This document shows, one piece after another, positions 29,491 through 37,412 of a stretch of 64,000 bases of DNA. Position numbers and translations under genes: made by a program. The first letter of the stretch is position 1, and each line of letters starts with the position of its first letter. A model generated the notes under the pieces. It was not told the origin of the DNA. It made no database searches and saw only the letters and a list, made by a program, of their open reading frames with translations. The DNA is from Leptospira kanakyensis (GTDB lineage Bacteria > Spirochaetota > Leptospiria > Leptospirales > Leptospiraceae): NCBI RefSeq assembly GCF_004769235.1, contig NZ_RQFG01000001.1:1-64000 (forward strand), read 5' to 3'.

Positions 29491-30084
29491 ATGAATTTCA
29501 AAAAATATCCCATCTTCCTCAATTTAGAAAATAAAAATATTCTGATTGTTGGTGGAGGGAATGCTTGTTTAGAAAAACTAAAGGGTCTCGAGTTTACTGG
29601 TGCTAAAATCCATGTAATCGCTATCAATTTTAGTGCTGAAGTAAAAACTTTTTTAGCAAAGTATCCAAACATCACCACAGAAGAACGTGCCGTGGGAGAA
29701 GAAGATCTAAACCATCGTGATATTATTTTTTTAGGAACAAGTGACTCAGGGATCAATCAAAAGTTCAGAGCTCTCGCCAAAGAAAAAGGGATTTGGGTCA
29801 ATTCAGTTGATGATCCAAAAAATTGTGATTTTTATTCATCTTCATCCGTATCCATTGGTCCCGTTCAATTTGCAATTTCCACAGATGGAAAGTTTGCAGG
29901 GGTGTCATCTACCCTTCGCAAACTTTTTGAAGAAATCATCCCCGAAGAAGACCATGAACTCATGGAAACACTTTTTGAAATGCGAAGAAACTTAAAAGAA
30001 ATCCTTCCTAATGATAAAGAAAGAAGACTTGTTTTAAAAGAAATTGTTCAAAACTTAAACTCAAGATACTTTCACAAACACTAA
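29491..30084 (+). CDS. Precorrin-2 dehydrogenase / sirohydrochlorin ferrochelatase (CysG N-terminal type)
   Basis: The protein has 197 residues. It shows the NAD-binding motif NILIVGGGNACLEKLKGLEF and GIWVNSVDDPKNCDF, typical of SirC/Met8p/CysG-N. It oxidises precorrin-2 to sirohydrochlorin. Iron insertion by the same protein is plausible, since no other chelatase of the pathway is seen here. With cobA it performs what the single cysG gene does in enterics. Its 3' end overlaps the convergent lipoprotein gene. Confidence 0.9.
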   Translation: MNFKKYPIFLNLENKNILIVGGGNACLEKLKGLEFTGAKIHVIAINFSAEVKTFLAKYPNITTEERAVGEEDLNHRDIIFLGTSDSGINQKFRALAKEKGIWVNSVDDPKNCDFYSSSSVSIGPVQFAISTDGKFAGVSSTLRKLFEEIIPEEDHELMETLFEMRRNLKEILPNDKERRLVLKEIVQNLNSRYFHKH

Positions 30085-30686
30085 TTTGCATCAGGATAGA
30101 TCTGAATCGTTGTTAATTGATGTTCATTTGACCAAACTGAATGTAAGGGAATATTAACAATCAACTTTTCATTACTATCCAACCTTGCCGTCCACTCTCC
30201 GGGAGTTCTTGGATCCGAAAATTTTACCTTTTTGATAGGAAATGGGAATTGAATTTCAAACTGAATGAACTCAACAAGTGTATTGAACCTAAGCAAATCA
30301 TCTCGAAGTTTTGCTTCACTTAGAATGGAATTAATTTCTTCTTTGTTGATTTCCAAAGCAACCAAAAGGGGCGAAGATTTACTGGTATCAATCACAAGTT
30401 GGATTTCCTGAACTTGATCTTCCGTAAATTCGATCAATCGAAATCCTGGAGGAAGGATATGCGTATAGTTTTTAAATTGATACGCTCTCTCTTTGATACT
30501 GATTTCTAATTCACCATTGGGAACGAGTCCCGTCCCAAAAAAAATTCCTGACGGTCTTTTTGTAATTTTTTTCTGATACAAAACCAAATCACCAGAGAGA
30601 TCAGGTTTAATCTTTATTTTGATATTTCCGCCCGCACAGGCGACAAACATTAGGCAGAAAAAAAAGGAAATTGAAATCAGTTTCAT
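30081..30686 (-). CDS. Predicted lipoprotein of unknown function
   Basis: The protein has 201 residues. The N-terminus is a short hydrophobic signal ending in a spirochaete-like lipobox (FVACAGG, Cys17), so the protein is probably membrane-anchored. The remainder is mainly beta-strand (GNIKIKIKPDLSGDLVLYQ). No family recognised. It converges with the precorrin-2 dehydrogenase gene. Confidence 0.75.
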   Translation of the reverse strand: MKLISISFFFCLMFVACAGGNIKIKIKPDLSGDLVLYQKKITKRPSGIFFGTGLVPNGELEISIKERAYQFKNYTHILPPGFRLIEFTEDQVQEIQLVIDTSKSSPLLVALEINKEEINSILSEAKLRDDLLRFNTLVEFIQFEIQFPFPIKKVKFSDPRTPGEWTARLDSNEKLIVNIPLHSVWSNEHQLTTIQIYPDAN

Positions 30687-30729
30687 ATCGCCAATAGAAA
30701 CATTTGTGGTAAGATAACAGAACCAAAAA

Positions 30730-32289
30730 ATGATTTATCCAAAACAGTTTCATGGAAAAGCGAAAGATGTTTCGCTCGAATCCCATTTTTACAGCCGTTT
30801 TTCTAAGGAAATACGCTTAAATTGTAATATTTATTATTCAATCACTTTGATCACTCCCGATGTTCCCATGCGAGAAATTGATTTCCTTGTGGTGTCACCT
30901 TACGGCGTGATCACCATCGAACTCAAAAATGGGAGGTGGAGACAAAGAAAAGGAGAATGGGAATTTTATAACGTGAGGCAAAGGGAATGGAAACCCGTAG
31001 AAGGGAAATCTTATACTAACCCTATCGAACAAGTGGTCACCCAAAGAGATTTGGTCAGAGAGTTTTTTAAGAACCACAACCAACTCACAGATTTATTTCC
31101 TGAAGATTATTATGATAGTGCCATTTTCTTTCTTAAAAACGAAAGAAGAGAATTTCATTTACCCAATGACAAACATCTCTATGTATTTGGGGGTAAAGAA
31201 GTACAGGACGAAATTGATTTAAATTCTATTTTGGAGTCCATACTTTTTCAATACAACAGGGAACCATTACCAGAATCCGTTTTAGTCAAAGCACATGAGA
31301 TCATTAAAAAAAATCTCAACTTCTTCCAAACCTTTCGATCACAAAAGGAAAAAGAAGAAGAGAATCTACTGTTTTTTACGAAAGAACAATTTGAACTTGT
31401 GGAAGGTATCAATCGTTACCCACATAACTTAGTTTTTGGAAGTAATGGTTCAGGGAAATCTATCCTCGCAGGTGAGTTGGCATTACAAAATGCTAGACTT
31501 GGGAAAAAGGTTTTATTATGGCAAGGTGCGAAAGCACTATATGAAATCTGGAAAGAAGAACTTAACAACATTCCTGAAAAACAGAATATTGAACTCATAA
31601 CAAACTTAAATGAATTAAGTCACAATCATATCGATATTCTCATTGCCGATGGGATTGAAGAAATGATTGATCAATCTCCCGAAAATGAAATATATTTATA
31701 CCTCTCAAAGTTTTTTTGGGAAAACAAAGATTGGATTCTTTTTATTTCACGTAGATTCAAATATGCAAAGGCACCTTTATTAAACTACTGGAATTCCCTT
31801 TCTGTTCATATTTGGGACATCACAAGAAATATCAGAAATTCTCCTGAAATTGTTCACTTAGCGAATACCTTACTTTCGGATTTTTCAGAATCATCTGTCC
31901 AAGGTCATTTTTCCGATGTCCAATTTATAAAAGTAGATGATGACATAACAGATCAAATACGCTGGTGTTTTGGTTATGCAAAAAAAGTATTAGAGGTTGT
32001 TAACGATGAAATTGTAGTCGTCTACTATTCCGAAGAATTTATTTTACAAAACGGATTAAAACAATTCCTAGATGAAAATGGAATGAGAAACTATTCTCAT
32101 AGTGAATTCTTAGGAATGGAAGAAACTTGTGGAATCATTATTGGATTTGAAAATTGGGACCAAACGGAAACAAGAACCATCCTAGCGGACACAATCCTAA
32201 AAATCAGAAGTTTAGTTTGTGTCTTTTATCCACCTAACGAAGAGGCTGTGATACAAAGTATTTTAAAAAAAGGTGACTCTGGCCCGTAA
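30730..32289 (+). CDS. NERD nuclease-like domain fused to a P-loop helicase-like module
   Basis: The protein has 519 residues. The N-terminal NERD domain keeps the PD-(D/E)xK-like residues Asp51, Glu64 and Lys66 (REIDFLVV, ITIELKN). A P-loop follows at 237-244 (FGSNGSGKSILAGELAL), with a Walker B-like strand (DILIADGIEEMID). The C-terminal part resembles the end of superfamily 1 helicases (VVVYYSEEF, IIIGFENWDQ). A DNA or RNA processing role is likely, but the substrate is unknown. The final six codons lie inside the convergent RNase P RNA gene. Confidence 0.8.
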   Translation: MIYPKQFHGKAKDVSLESHFYSRFSKEIRLNCNIYYSITLITPDVPMREIDFLVVSPYGVITIELKNGRWRQRKGEWEFYNVRQREWKPVEGKSYTNPIEQVVTQRDLVREFFKNHNQLTDLFPEDYYDSAIFFLKNERREFHLPNDKHLYVFGGKEVQDEIDLNSILESILFQYNREPLPESVLVKAHEIIKKNLNFFQTFRSQKEKEEENLLFFTKEQFELVEGINRYPHNLVFGSNGSGKSILAGELALQNARLGKKVLLWQGAKALYEIWKEELNNIPEKQNIELITNLNELSHNHIDILIADGIEEMIDQSPENEIYLYLSKFFWENKDWILFISRRFKYAKAPLLNYWNSLSVHIWDITRNIRNSPEIVHLANTLLSDFSESSVQGHFSDVQFIKVDDDITDQIRWCFGYAKKVLEVVNDEIVVVYYSEEFILQNGLKQFLDENGMRNYSHSEFLGMEETCGIIIGFENWDQTETRTILADTILKIRSLVCVFYPPNEEAVIQSILKKGDSGP

Positions 32290-32620
32290 GCCGGATTCAG
32301 TTTTATGCGATCATTTATCTGATGCTCTCTACCCACAACCTGGCGGGACAAACTCATTACGGTTGTTTACTTGAGATTGCACATCGGAGGGTTTACCCGC
32401 CTCTATTTTTACAAATAGAGCGGTGGGCTCTTACTCCACCATTTCACCCTTACCTACCAAGGTAGGCGGTTTACTTTCTGTTGCACTTTCCGTCCCTTAA
32501 ATTCCATTTCTGAAATCCAAAAGCCCAAGTGTTACTCGGTCCGATTGTCCCCTAGTGTCCGGACTTTCCTCCCCTTTCCTTCCAGAGGGAAGGAAAAAGG
32601 CGATCGCTCGGCCAGAGTCA
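32274..32620 (-). ncRNA. rnpB: RNase P RNA, bacterial class A
   Basis: On the minus strand the RNA begins TGACTCTGGCCGAGCGATCG and ends CCGGCTTACGGGCCAGAGTC. The two ends pair perfectly over 11 bp to form the P1 stem (plus-strand 32274-32284 and 32610-32620). The universally conserved GAGGAAAGTCCGGAC lies near the 5' end and the AATCCGGCTTA segment near the 3' end. It is the catalytic RNA that matures tRNA 5' ends. A T7 run directly follows the 3' end, so termination appears to occur inside the coding sequence of the NERD gene. Confidence 0.95.
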
Positions 32621-32722
32621 TTTTCATTAGAAAGTGAGTGTAAAAATCGTCCATGAGTATTTCTTCCCATTGGCACAAAATATGCAATCTATCTAGAACA
32701 GAGTCAGTGAGGCTTAAATTGT

Positions 32723-33169
32723 ATGACCAAATACCAAATTGCTACAATATTCATCATTTCTTTTGGTTTGCATGCAGATCCGATTTTGGATGGATCCGCT
32801 GAGGAAATCCTTAAGGATACCAGATTGTCTCGGATACCCTCTGTCATTCTAGGCCTCGAAGAAAGAGCCATCCAAAAGATGGAAACAAATGACCTAATTT
32901 CCGCAAGGGAAGATTTAAAAAAAGCCATCCAACTCAAACACGCCATCGGAATGAAAGAGTCCGAAGGAAATGCCAGCCTCCTTCTACAAATCTCAAAGCT
33001 CGAATCCAAACTCGGGAATCGTTGTGAAGCCAACCAGTATTCTCATCTGGCAAAACGAATTGCCCTCCGCATTGGAGTCAATCTGGGGGCCGTAGCCTTG
33101 GATCGTGCCGCCGTCCCAGACAACAGAAAGCCTGATGGTTGTGTGGAAGTATCCTGGCTGAAAGAGTAA
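32723..33169 (+). CDS. Small secreted TPR-like protein
   Basis: The protein has 148 residues. A hydrophobic signal peptide (IATIFIISFGLHA) precedes a helical domain with TPR-like spacing (LEERAIQKMETNDLISARED, AIQLKHAIGMKESEG). Two cysteines (about 110 and 142) could form a disulfide in the periplasm. GTGAGG lies about 10 nt before the ATG. Its function is unknown. Confidence 0.7.
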   Translation: MTKYQIATIFIISFGLHADPILDGSAEEILKDTRLSRIPSVILGLEERAIQKMETNDLISAREDLKKAIQLKHAIGMKESEGNASLLLQISKLESKLGNRCEANQYSHLAKRIALRIGVNLGAVALDRAAVPDNRKPDGCVEVSWLKE

Positions 33170-33233
33170 ACAAAGCCACCTTCAGTTGGGGGAAAGTGAC
33201 TTTATTTAGAAAGTTAGTATCGCAAGAAACCCA

Positions 33234-33253
33234 CTGAAAAAGGTAAGTGACTT
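33234..33253. repeat. 20-bp direct repeat, copy 1
   Basis: CTGAAAAAGGTAAGTGACTT. It is identical to the copy at 33343, and the starts are 109 bp apart. In this copy the 3' part extends to GTAAGTGACTTAC (33243-33255), a 13-bp palindrome with one central base. Confidence 0.85.
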
Positions 33254-33342
33254 ACTTTTTATTAGAACTTTCGAAATCCTTTGTAAGACAATGCCATTTA
33301 TTTGCTACGTTACTTGGTGGAGTTGGTAACGATTGAAATCCG

Positions 33343-33362
33343 CTGAAAAAGGTAAGTGACTT
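33343..33362. repeat. 20-bp direct repeat, copy 2
   Basis: CTGAAAAAGGTAAGTGACTT, identical to copy 1. Its core AAGGTAAGTGACTT (33349-33362) has an inverted partner AAGTCGCTTACCTT at 33405-33418 with one mismatch, giving a potential 14-bp stem with a 42-nt loop. Confidence 0.85.
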
Positions 33363-33441
33363 TATTTTTTCAGCCGGGTGAGTTTTCGCATGGTTACCGA
33401 AAGTAAGTCGCTTACCTTCGATAACGACTCCGAATAGTGAA

Positions 33442-33461
33442 GGCCTTTCTTTCGAAAGGCC
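33442..33461. other. Perfect 8-bp hairpin
   Basis: GGCCTTTC, a 4-nt loop TTTC, then GAAAGGCC. It lies downstream of the small secreted protein gene and of convergent msrB. No T-run follows on either strand, so a terminator role is possible but weak. Confidence 0.5.
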
Positions 33462-33574
33462 ATGTTCTCATTCCAGTGAATGAAAGAAGAAACTCAAGGT
33501 TATATTTAAATCTAAATTCCAATTCTCATCGAATAGAATTTCCAAAAGATCCTTCTCATTGAGTAAAAACGGTT

Positions 33575-33955
33575 TCACTCTTTTTGAAACTTTAATGAAG
33601 CAGAGTTCACACAGTATCTTAAACCTGTTGGTCTTGGGCCATCGGGGAAAACATGGCCAAGATGAGCTCCACAGTTTTGGCAAAGAATTTCTGTCCGAAC
33701 CATTCCATGTGTTTGGTCTGATTCTGTCGCTACCGCTTCTTTTTTTACTGGCTCATAATAACTAGGCCAACCACTCCCGGAATCATACTTTGCTTGAGAG
33801 GAAAATAAAGCTTCTCCACAACAAACACAAAGATAAGTCCCTTTTTCTTTATGTTCATAATATTCACCAGTAAACGGCCGTTCGGTGCCTTTTTCCCTTG
33901 TGACTTGGTATTGTAAGGGAGTGAGTTTTTCCTTCCAGTTTTCTTCGTTCATCAT
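33575..33955 (-). CDS. msrB: Peptide-methionine (R)-S-oxide reductase MsrB
   Basis: The protein has 126 residues. It repairs methionine-R-sulfoxide in proteins. Two zinc-binding pairs are present (Cys43/Cys46 in CVCCGEALF and Cys92/Cys95 in [12 protein letters not shown]). The family motif [10 protein letters not shown] and the catalytic Cys115 ([11 protein letters not shown]) are intact. It is a stand-alone MsrB with no MsrA fusion. It is transcribed divergently from the haem operon across a 106-bp gap containing a near-palindrome. Confidence 0.96.
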   Translation of the reverse strand: MMNEENWKEKLTPLQYQVTREKGTERPFTGEYYEHKEKGTYLCVCCGEALFSSQAKYDSGSGWPSYYEPVKKEAVATESDQTHGMVRTEILCQNCGAHLGHVFPDGPRPTGLRYCVNSASLKFQKE

Positions 33956-33972
33956 AAACCATTCCTTATTAA

Positions 33973-33991
33973 TTGAGACTTAGTTTCAATA
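33973..33991. promoter_or_regulatory. 19-bp near-palindrome between msrB and hemA
   Basis: ATTGAGACTTAGTTTCAAT pairs in 8 of 9 positions around a central T. The inner TGAGACT-T-AGTTTCA has the 7-1-7 symmetry used by Fur/PerR-family repressors, although its bases differ from the E. coli Fur box. It lies 17 bp from the msrB start and 70 bp from the hemA start, so it could control one or both genes. The regulator is inferred, not shown. Confidence 0.45.
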
Positions 33992-34061
33992 TCATATTTT
34001 ATTTTTTTAGAGACTGACAATCTTGTGACAGTTGGAACTTTGTATTTGATAGAATAAAATT

Positions 34062-34934
34062 ATGTGGTCAAATCTGATTCTATTACATTCAAATGATCCC
34101 ATAGATAAACCTTTAGACGATAAATGCCTAGAGGTTTGGCAAACATGCCAAAGATCAATTGCATTTAGTGACCGTCGCATTTTCCCCATTGAAGAATCCG
34201 AAAGGTTTTATAAAGGATACGAAGTATTCCATGGTTATGAGGCCTATCGTTTTCTTTTGGAAGTGGTTTCCGGGCTTAGATCAAAACTTTTTGGAGAATC
34301 GGAAATCCAAGCCCAGTTCCGAGACCGCTTTAGAGAAGAAAAAGTAACTGACTCTACATTTGCACTCTCTCTCTTAAGATTACGTGATCAAATTTTAGAA
34401 CATACCAAACAAATACGATCCAAATATTTAACAGGGATTGGAAGACAAACTTATGGTAGTATTGCAGATTCTTATTTGCAAAATCATAAGTCAGTTACTC
34501 TACTAGGAACGGGAAAACTTGCAACTTCCATCCTTCCCTATCTTGTATCTAGAGATAAGGAAGTTCGCCTCATTGGTCGTAACCAAACAAAAATGATGGA
34601 GTTACAAAAAGAATTTTCGATCACAACTCATCACTGGGAAGATTACAAACCAGGCGAAGAAGCCATAGTCATTGCTTCCAGTTTTTTACCATTTAACTGG
34701 GAATCAATGATCGAAAAATCTTCTTTTATTTTGGATTTTAGAGAAACTGCTTTTAGTAACAATCCATATAAAAACTATATACCTCTTTCAAAAATTCTAA
34801 GTGATCTTCAAGAAACGGATGAACAAATCCAATCGGTAAAGATGGATTTACAATACTTTCTCACGGAACTCACAAGGGAACGAGAGGAGGAACAAATACA
34901 CATAATGAATGGATGGGAAGATTTACTTGTCTGA
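34062..34934 (+). CDS. hemA: Glutamyl-tRNA reductase, short form
   Basis: The protein has 290 residues. It reduces Glu-tRNA(Glu) to glutamate-1-semialdehyde, the first step of C5 haem synthesis. The catalytic cysteine is in WQTCQRSIAF (normally TCNRTE). LEVVSGLRSKLFGESEIQAQ matches the family core. The NADPH domain shows LLGTGKLATSILPYL and LIGRNQTKM. The usual length is about 420 aa. Here the N-terminal domain is compact and the C-terminal dimerisation domain is missing after the spinal helix. It is the first gene of the haem operon, with 26 nt overlap into hemCD. Confidence 0.88.
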   Translation: MWSNLILLHSNDPIDKPLDDKCLEVWQTCQRSIAFSDRRIFPIEESERFYKGYEVFHGYEAYRFLLEVVSGLRSKLFGESEIQAQFRDRFREEKVTDSTFALSLLRLRDQILEHTKQIRSKYLTGIGRQTYGSIADSYLQNHKSVTLLGTGKLATSILPYLVSRDKEVRLIGRNQTKMMELQKEFSITTHHWEDYKPGEEAIVIASSFLPFNWESMIEKSSFILDFRETAFSNNPYKNYIPLSKILSDLQETDEQIQSVKMDLQYFLTELTREREEEQIHIMNGWEDLLV

Positions 34935-36462
34935 TATTATTAAAATCGGAGGAAGATCCTCACTTCTTTCTCGAATTCAAATCCTCTCTGTGAAACGAGC
35001 TCTCCAACAAAAAAATAAATCAAAAACATTCCAAACGGTATTTCGAGAATCAGCAGGTGATAAAGATTTAAAAACACCACTCTGGCAATTTGCTGGACAA
35101 GGAATTTTTACAAAAGACCTTCAAGAAGATTTACTAAATCAAAAAATAGATATTGTCATTCATTCTTGGAAGGATATGGACTTGAGGGAACGTAAAGACA
35201 CAATCCTTGTGCCCATCCTAGAAAGAGAAGATGTTCGAGATGTTTTATTATTCAAAAGAAATAAATGGATATCAGCGCCAACTGACATTACCATCCTAAC
35301 CTCTTCTCCCAGAAGAGAACATCACATCAAAGACTTCGTAAAATCTTATTTCCCAACTCCTATCAATTCGTTTCAGGTTAAAATAGAATCTGTAAGAGGA
35401 AATATTCAAACCAGATTACGAAAATATTTGGATCACGAAAACGGTGGGATATTAGTAGCCAAGGCAGCTTTAGATCGAATTTTAAATTTTGATGATGAAG
35501 AAAATCAAATCCCTGAACTAAAAGAAGTAAAACAACTCATCAGGGAAACAATCAACCTTTCCTTATTTATGGTGATGCCATCCTCTATTTTTCCTAGTGC
35601 ACCAGCACAAGGTGCTCTTTGCGCTGAAATCAGAAAAGAAGACAAACACCTAGAATCGTTACTGAGAGAAATCTCCAATGCAAATGCTGAAACGACAGCC
35701 AATGAAGAAAGGAAAATATTATCAAAGTATGGTGGTGGTTGTCACCAAAAAATAGGTGTCTCCGTTTTAACAAGAGACTATGGAAAAATAACATTCGTTA
35801 AAGGGGAAACTGAAGATGGAAAAACCCTTTTTTCGAAAGAATTATCTGGAATTCCAGATTTAAGTTTCAACAAATCCGAAGTTTGGCCGCCAAACGCAAA
35901 AATGGCAGCAAGGCAACGAGAACGACTAACCTATACAATTCCCAAAGATGTAGATGTATTTGTTTCACGTGGCTATGCTTTCCCACTTGATTTATCGGTA
36001 AATCCGACAAATCAAATCCTTTGGTCTGCCGGATTATCTACATGGAAAGATCTCGCACTCAGAGGTTTTTGGGTGAATGGCACCTGTGATGGCTTAGGCG
36101 AAAGTGAACCCCCTTTGATAGACCTTCTTTTGGGCCGAAAACCAAAATTTGTGAAACTCACACATGTTGATTCAGACAAACATAATAGTATCTACCCAGT
36201 AATCCCGACCTATTTTGTTTCTGCTCCTGAAATTCCAGTTCCCTTTGATACAACCAATATCAAAGCAGCATACTGGCGCAGTGGCTCCGAATTTGATATA
36301 GTTACCAAACGATTTCCCGAATTATTAGATGTAATTCATTTTGTAGGACCAGGTTCCACTTTCAAAAAAATCAAACAGACCATTGGCGATGAAGCAGCAA
36401 AGGAAAGAGTTTTTGTATCTTTATCTTATGATTCTTGGGTAGAAAGGTATATAAAACCATGA
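34909..36462 (+). CDS. hemC: Porphobilinogen deaminase / uroporphyrinogen-III synthase fusion
   Basis: The protein has 517 residues. Residues 10-295 are HemC: GGRSSLLSRIQ, DIVIHSWKDMD (catalytic Asp89), SSPRREHH, SVRGNIQTRL, PSAPAQGALCAE and the dipyrromethane-attaching Cys278 (GGGCHQKIGV). About 300-517 fits a divergent HemD domain (FVSRGYAF, HFVGPGSTFKKI). It makes uroporphyrinogen III from porphobilinogen. A bifunctional hemC has been reported in Leptospira. The GAGGAGG ribosome site and the overlap with hemA point to coupling. The start could be ATG 34909 or TTG 34927. The HemD half is less certain from sequence alone. Confidence 0.9.
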   Translation: MDGKIYLSDIIKIGGRSSLLSRIQILSVKRALQQKNKSKTFQTVFRESAGDKDLKTPLWQFAGQGIFTKDLQEDLLNQKIDIVIHSWKDMDLRERKDTILVPILEREDVRDVLLFKRNKWISAPTDITILTSSPRREHHIKDFVKSYFPTPINSFQVKIESVRGNIQTRLRKYLDHENGGILVAKAALDRILNFDDEENQIPELKEVKQLIRETINLSLFMVMPSSIFPSAPAQGALCAEIRKEDKHLESLLREISNANAETTANEERKILSKYGGGCHQKIGVSVLTRDYGKITFVKGETEDGKTLFSKELSGIPDLSFNKSEVWPPNAKMAARQRERLTYTIPKDVDVFVSRGYAFPLDLSVNPTNQILWSAGLSTWKDLALRGFWVNGTCDGLGESEPPLIDLLLGRKPKFVKLTHVDSDKHNSIYPVIPTYFVSAPEIPVPFDTTNIKAAYWRSGSEFDIVTKRFPELLDVIHFVGPGSTFKKIKQTIGDEAAKERVFVSLSYDSWVERYIKP

Positions 36463-37412
36463 AAAAACAAACACTTCGATTACGTTCCAACCAGTATTTA
36501 AGAAACCTAGGAGAAACCGGATCGTTAAATGTAAACAAGATGGTCCAACCACTTTTCCTTGCTGAAGGAATCTTAGAAAAAGAACCAATCAAAGGACTAC
36601 CAAATGTTTTTCGCGATACCAGTAAATCTATCTTTCACCAAATTGAATCTGACCTAAAAGCAGGTGTTTCACAATTTTTATTATTTATGGTTCCGAAAGA
36701 TAAGTCGGATACAAGTTTTCCAACTGAATTCTACAATTCCAATATCAGTGCCATAAAAAAAACATTCCCAAATATGTTTCTTTGGTTGGACACTTGTATC
36801 TGTTCAGTGACAACCACCGGTCATTGTTGTCATTTTCATCAATCAGGAACCATTGATCTAGATTTAACTTTAAAACGATTGTCAGACCTTGCACTTATTT
36901 ATGCAAATGCTGGTGCCGACGGAATTGCACCCAGTGATATGATGGATGGTCGTGTTGGTTCTCATAGAAAAATTTTGGATGCCAATGGTCACCCCATGAC
37001 ACCTATCATGAGTTATTCGACAAAATTCAAAAGTAATTTTTATGGCCCATTTCGCGGTGCTGCTGATTCTTCTCCTCAGTTTGGAGATAGAAGTGGATAC
37101 CAACTTGATGTTCGTGATCGAGATACTGCAATTCATACATCCATTCGAGACAAAGAAGAAGGTGCAGACTTACTCATGGTAAAACCAGGAATGACTGCGA
37201 TTGATCTCATTGGTCCTATCAAAGAAAAAACAGGACTTCCTACTGGTGCTTACCAAGTGAGTGGAGAGTATGCAAGTCTTGTATATTTAGCCAAAGAAGG
37301 TTTTTTAAATTTTGAAGATGGACTAAAAGAAACTTGGGATGTGTTCCGAAGGGCTGGTTCATCTTATTTAATTACTTACGGTGCAAGGCTTGCACAAAGG
37401 TTGTATTCATGA
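36459..37412 (+). CDS. hemB: Delta-aminolevulinic acid dehydratase
   Basis: The protein has 317 residues. It condenses two 5-aminolevulinates to porphobilinogen. Metal-site cysteines are in [16 protein letters not shown] (113, 115, 123), indicating a zinc-type site. The Schiff-base lysines are about Lys189 ([14 protein letters not shown]) and Lys242 ([13 protein letters not shown]). The signature [15 protein letters not shown] is present. ATG 36459 overlaps the hemCD stop (ATGA) and is preferred over an upstream in-frame TTG at 36435. Confidence 0.96.
   Translation: MKKQTLRLRSNQYLRNLGETGSLNVNKMVQPLFLAEGILEKEPIKGLPNVFRDTSKSIFHQIESDLKAGVSQFLLFMVPKDKSDTSFPTEFYNSNISAIKKTFPNMFLWLDTCICSVTTTGHCCHFHQSGTIDLDLTLKRLSDLALIYANAGADGIAPSDMMDGRVGSHRKILDANGHPMTPIMSYSTKFKSNFYGPFRGAADSSPQFGDRSGYQLDVRDRDTAIHTSIRDKEEGADLLMVKPGMTAIDLIGPIKEKTGLPTGAYQVSGEYASLVYLAKEGFLNFEDGLKETWDVFRRAGSSYLITYGARLAQRLYS

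Larger units (their letters stand above)
33170..33574. other. Non-coding stretch with short repeats
   Basis: These 405 bp carry no convincing gene on either strand. They contain two identical 20-bp direct repeats, an inverted partner of the repeat core, a related AAGTGACTTTATTT at 33194-33207, nested GGTAAC/GTTACC arms (33325-33330 and 33393-33398) and a perfect 8-bp hairpin. The dense symmetry suggests a structured RNA or the remains of a small repeat element. Confidence 0.7.

Noticed and set aside
33170..33574. Integron attC-like site or CRISPR remnant
   Set aside because: There are only two 20-bp direct repeats with no further spaced copies, no GTTRRRY-type cores in proper arrangement, and no integrase or cas gene nearby.
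37334..37408. Upstream extension of hemL
   Set aside because: It lies fully inside hemB, and the ATGA overlap at 37409 gives the family-typical N-terminus.
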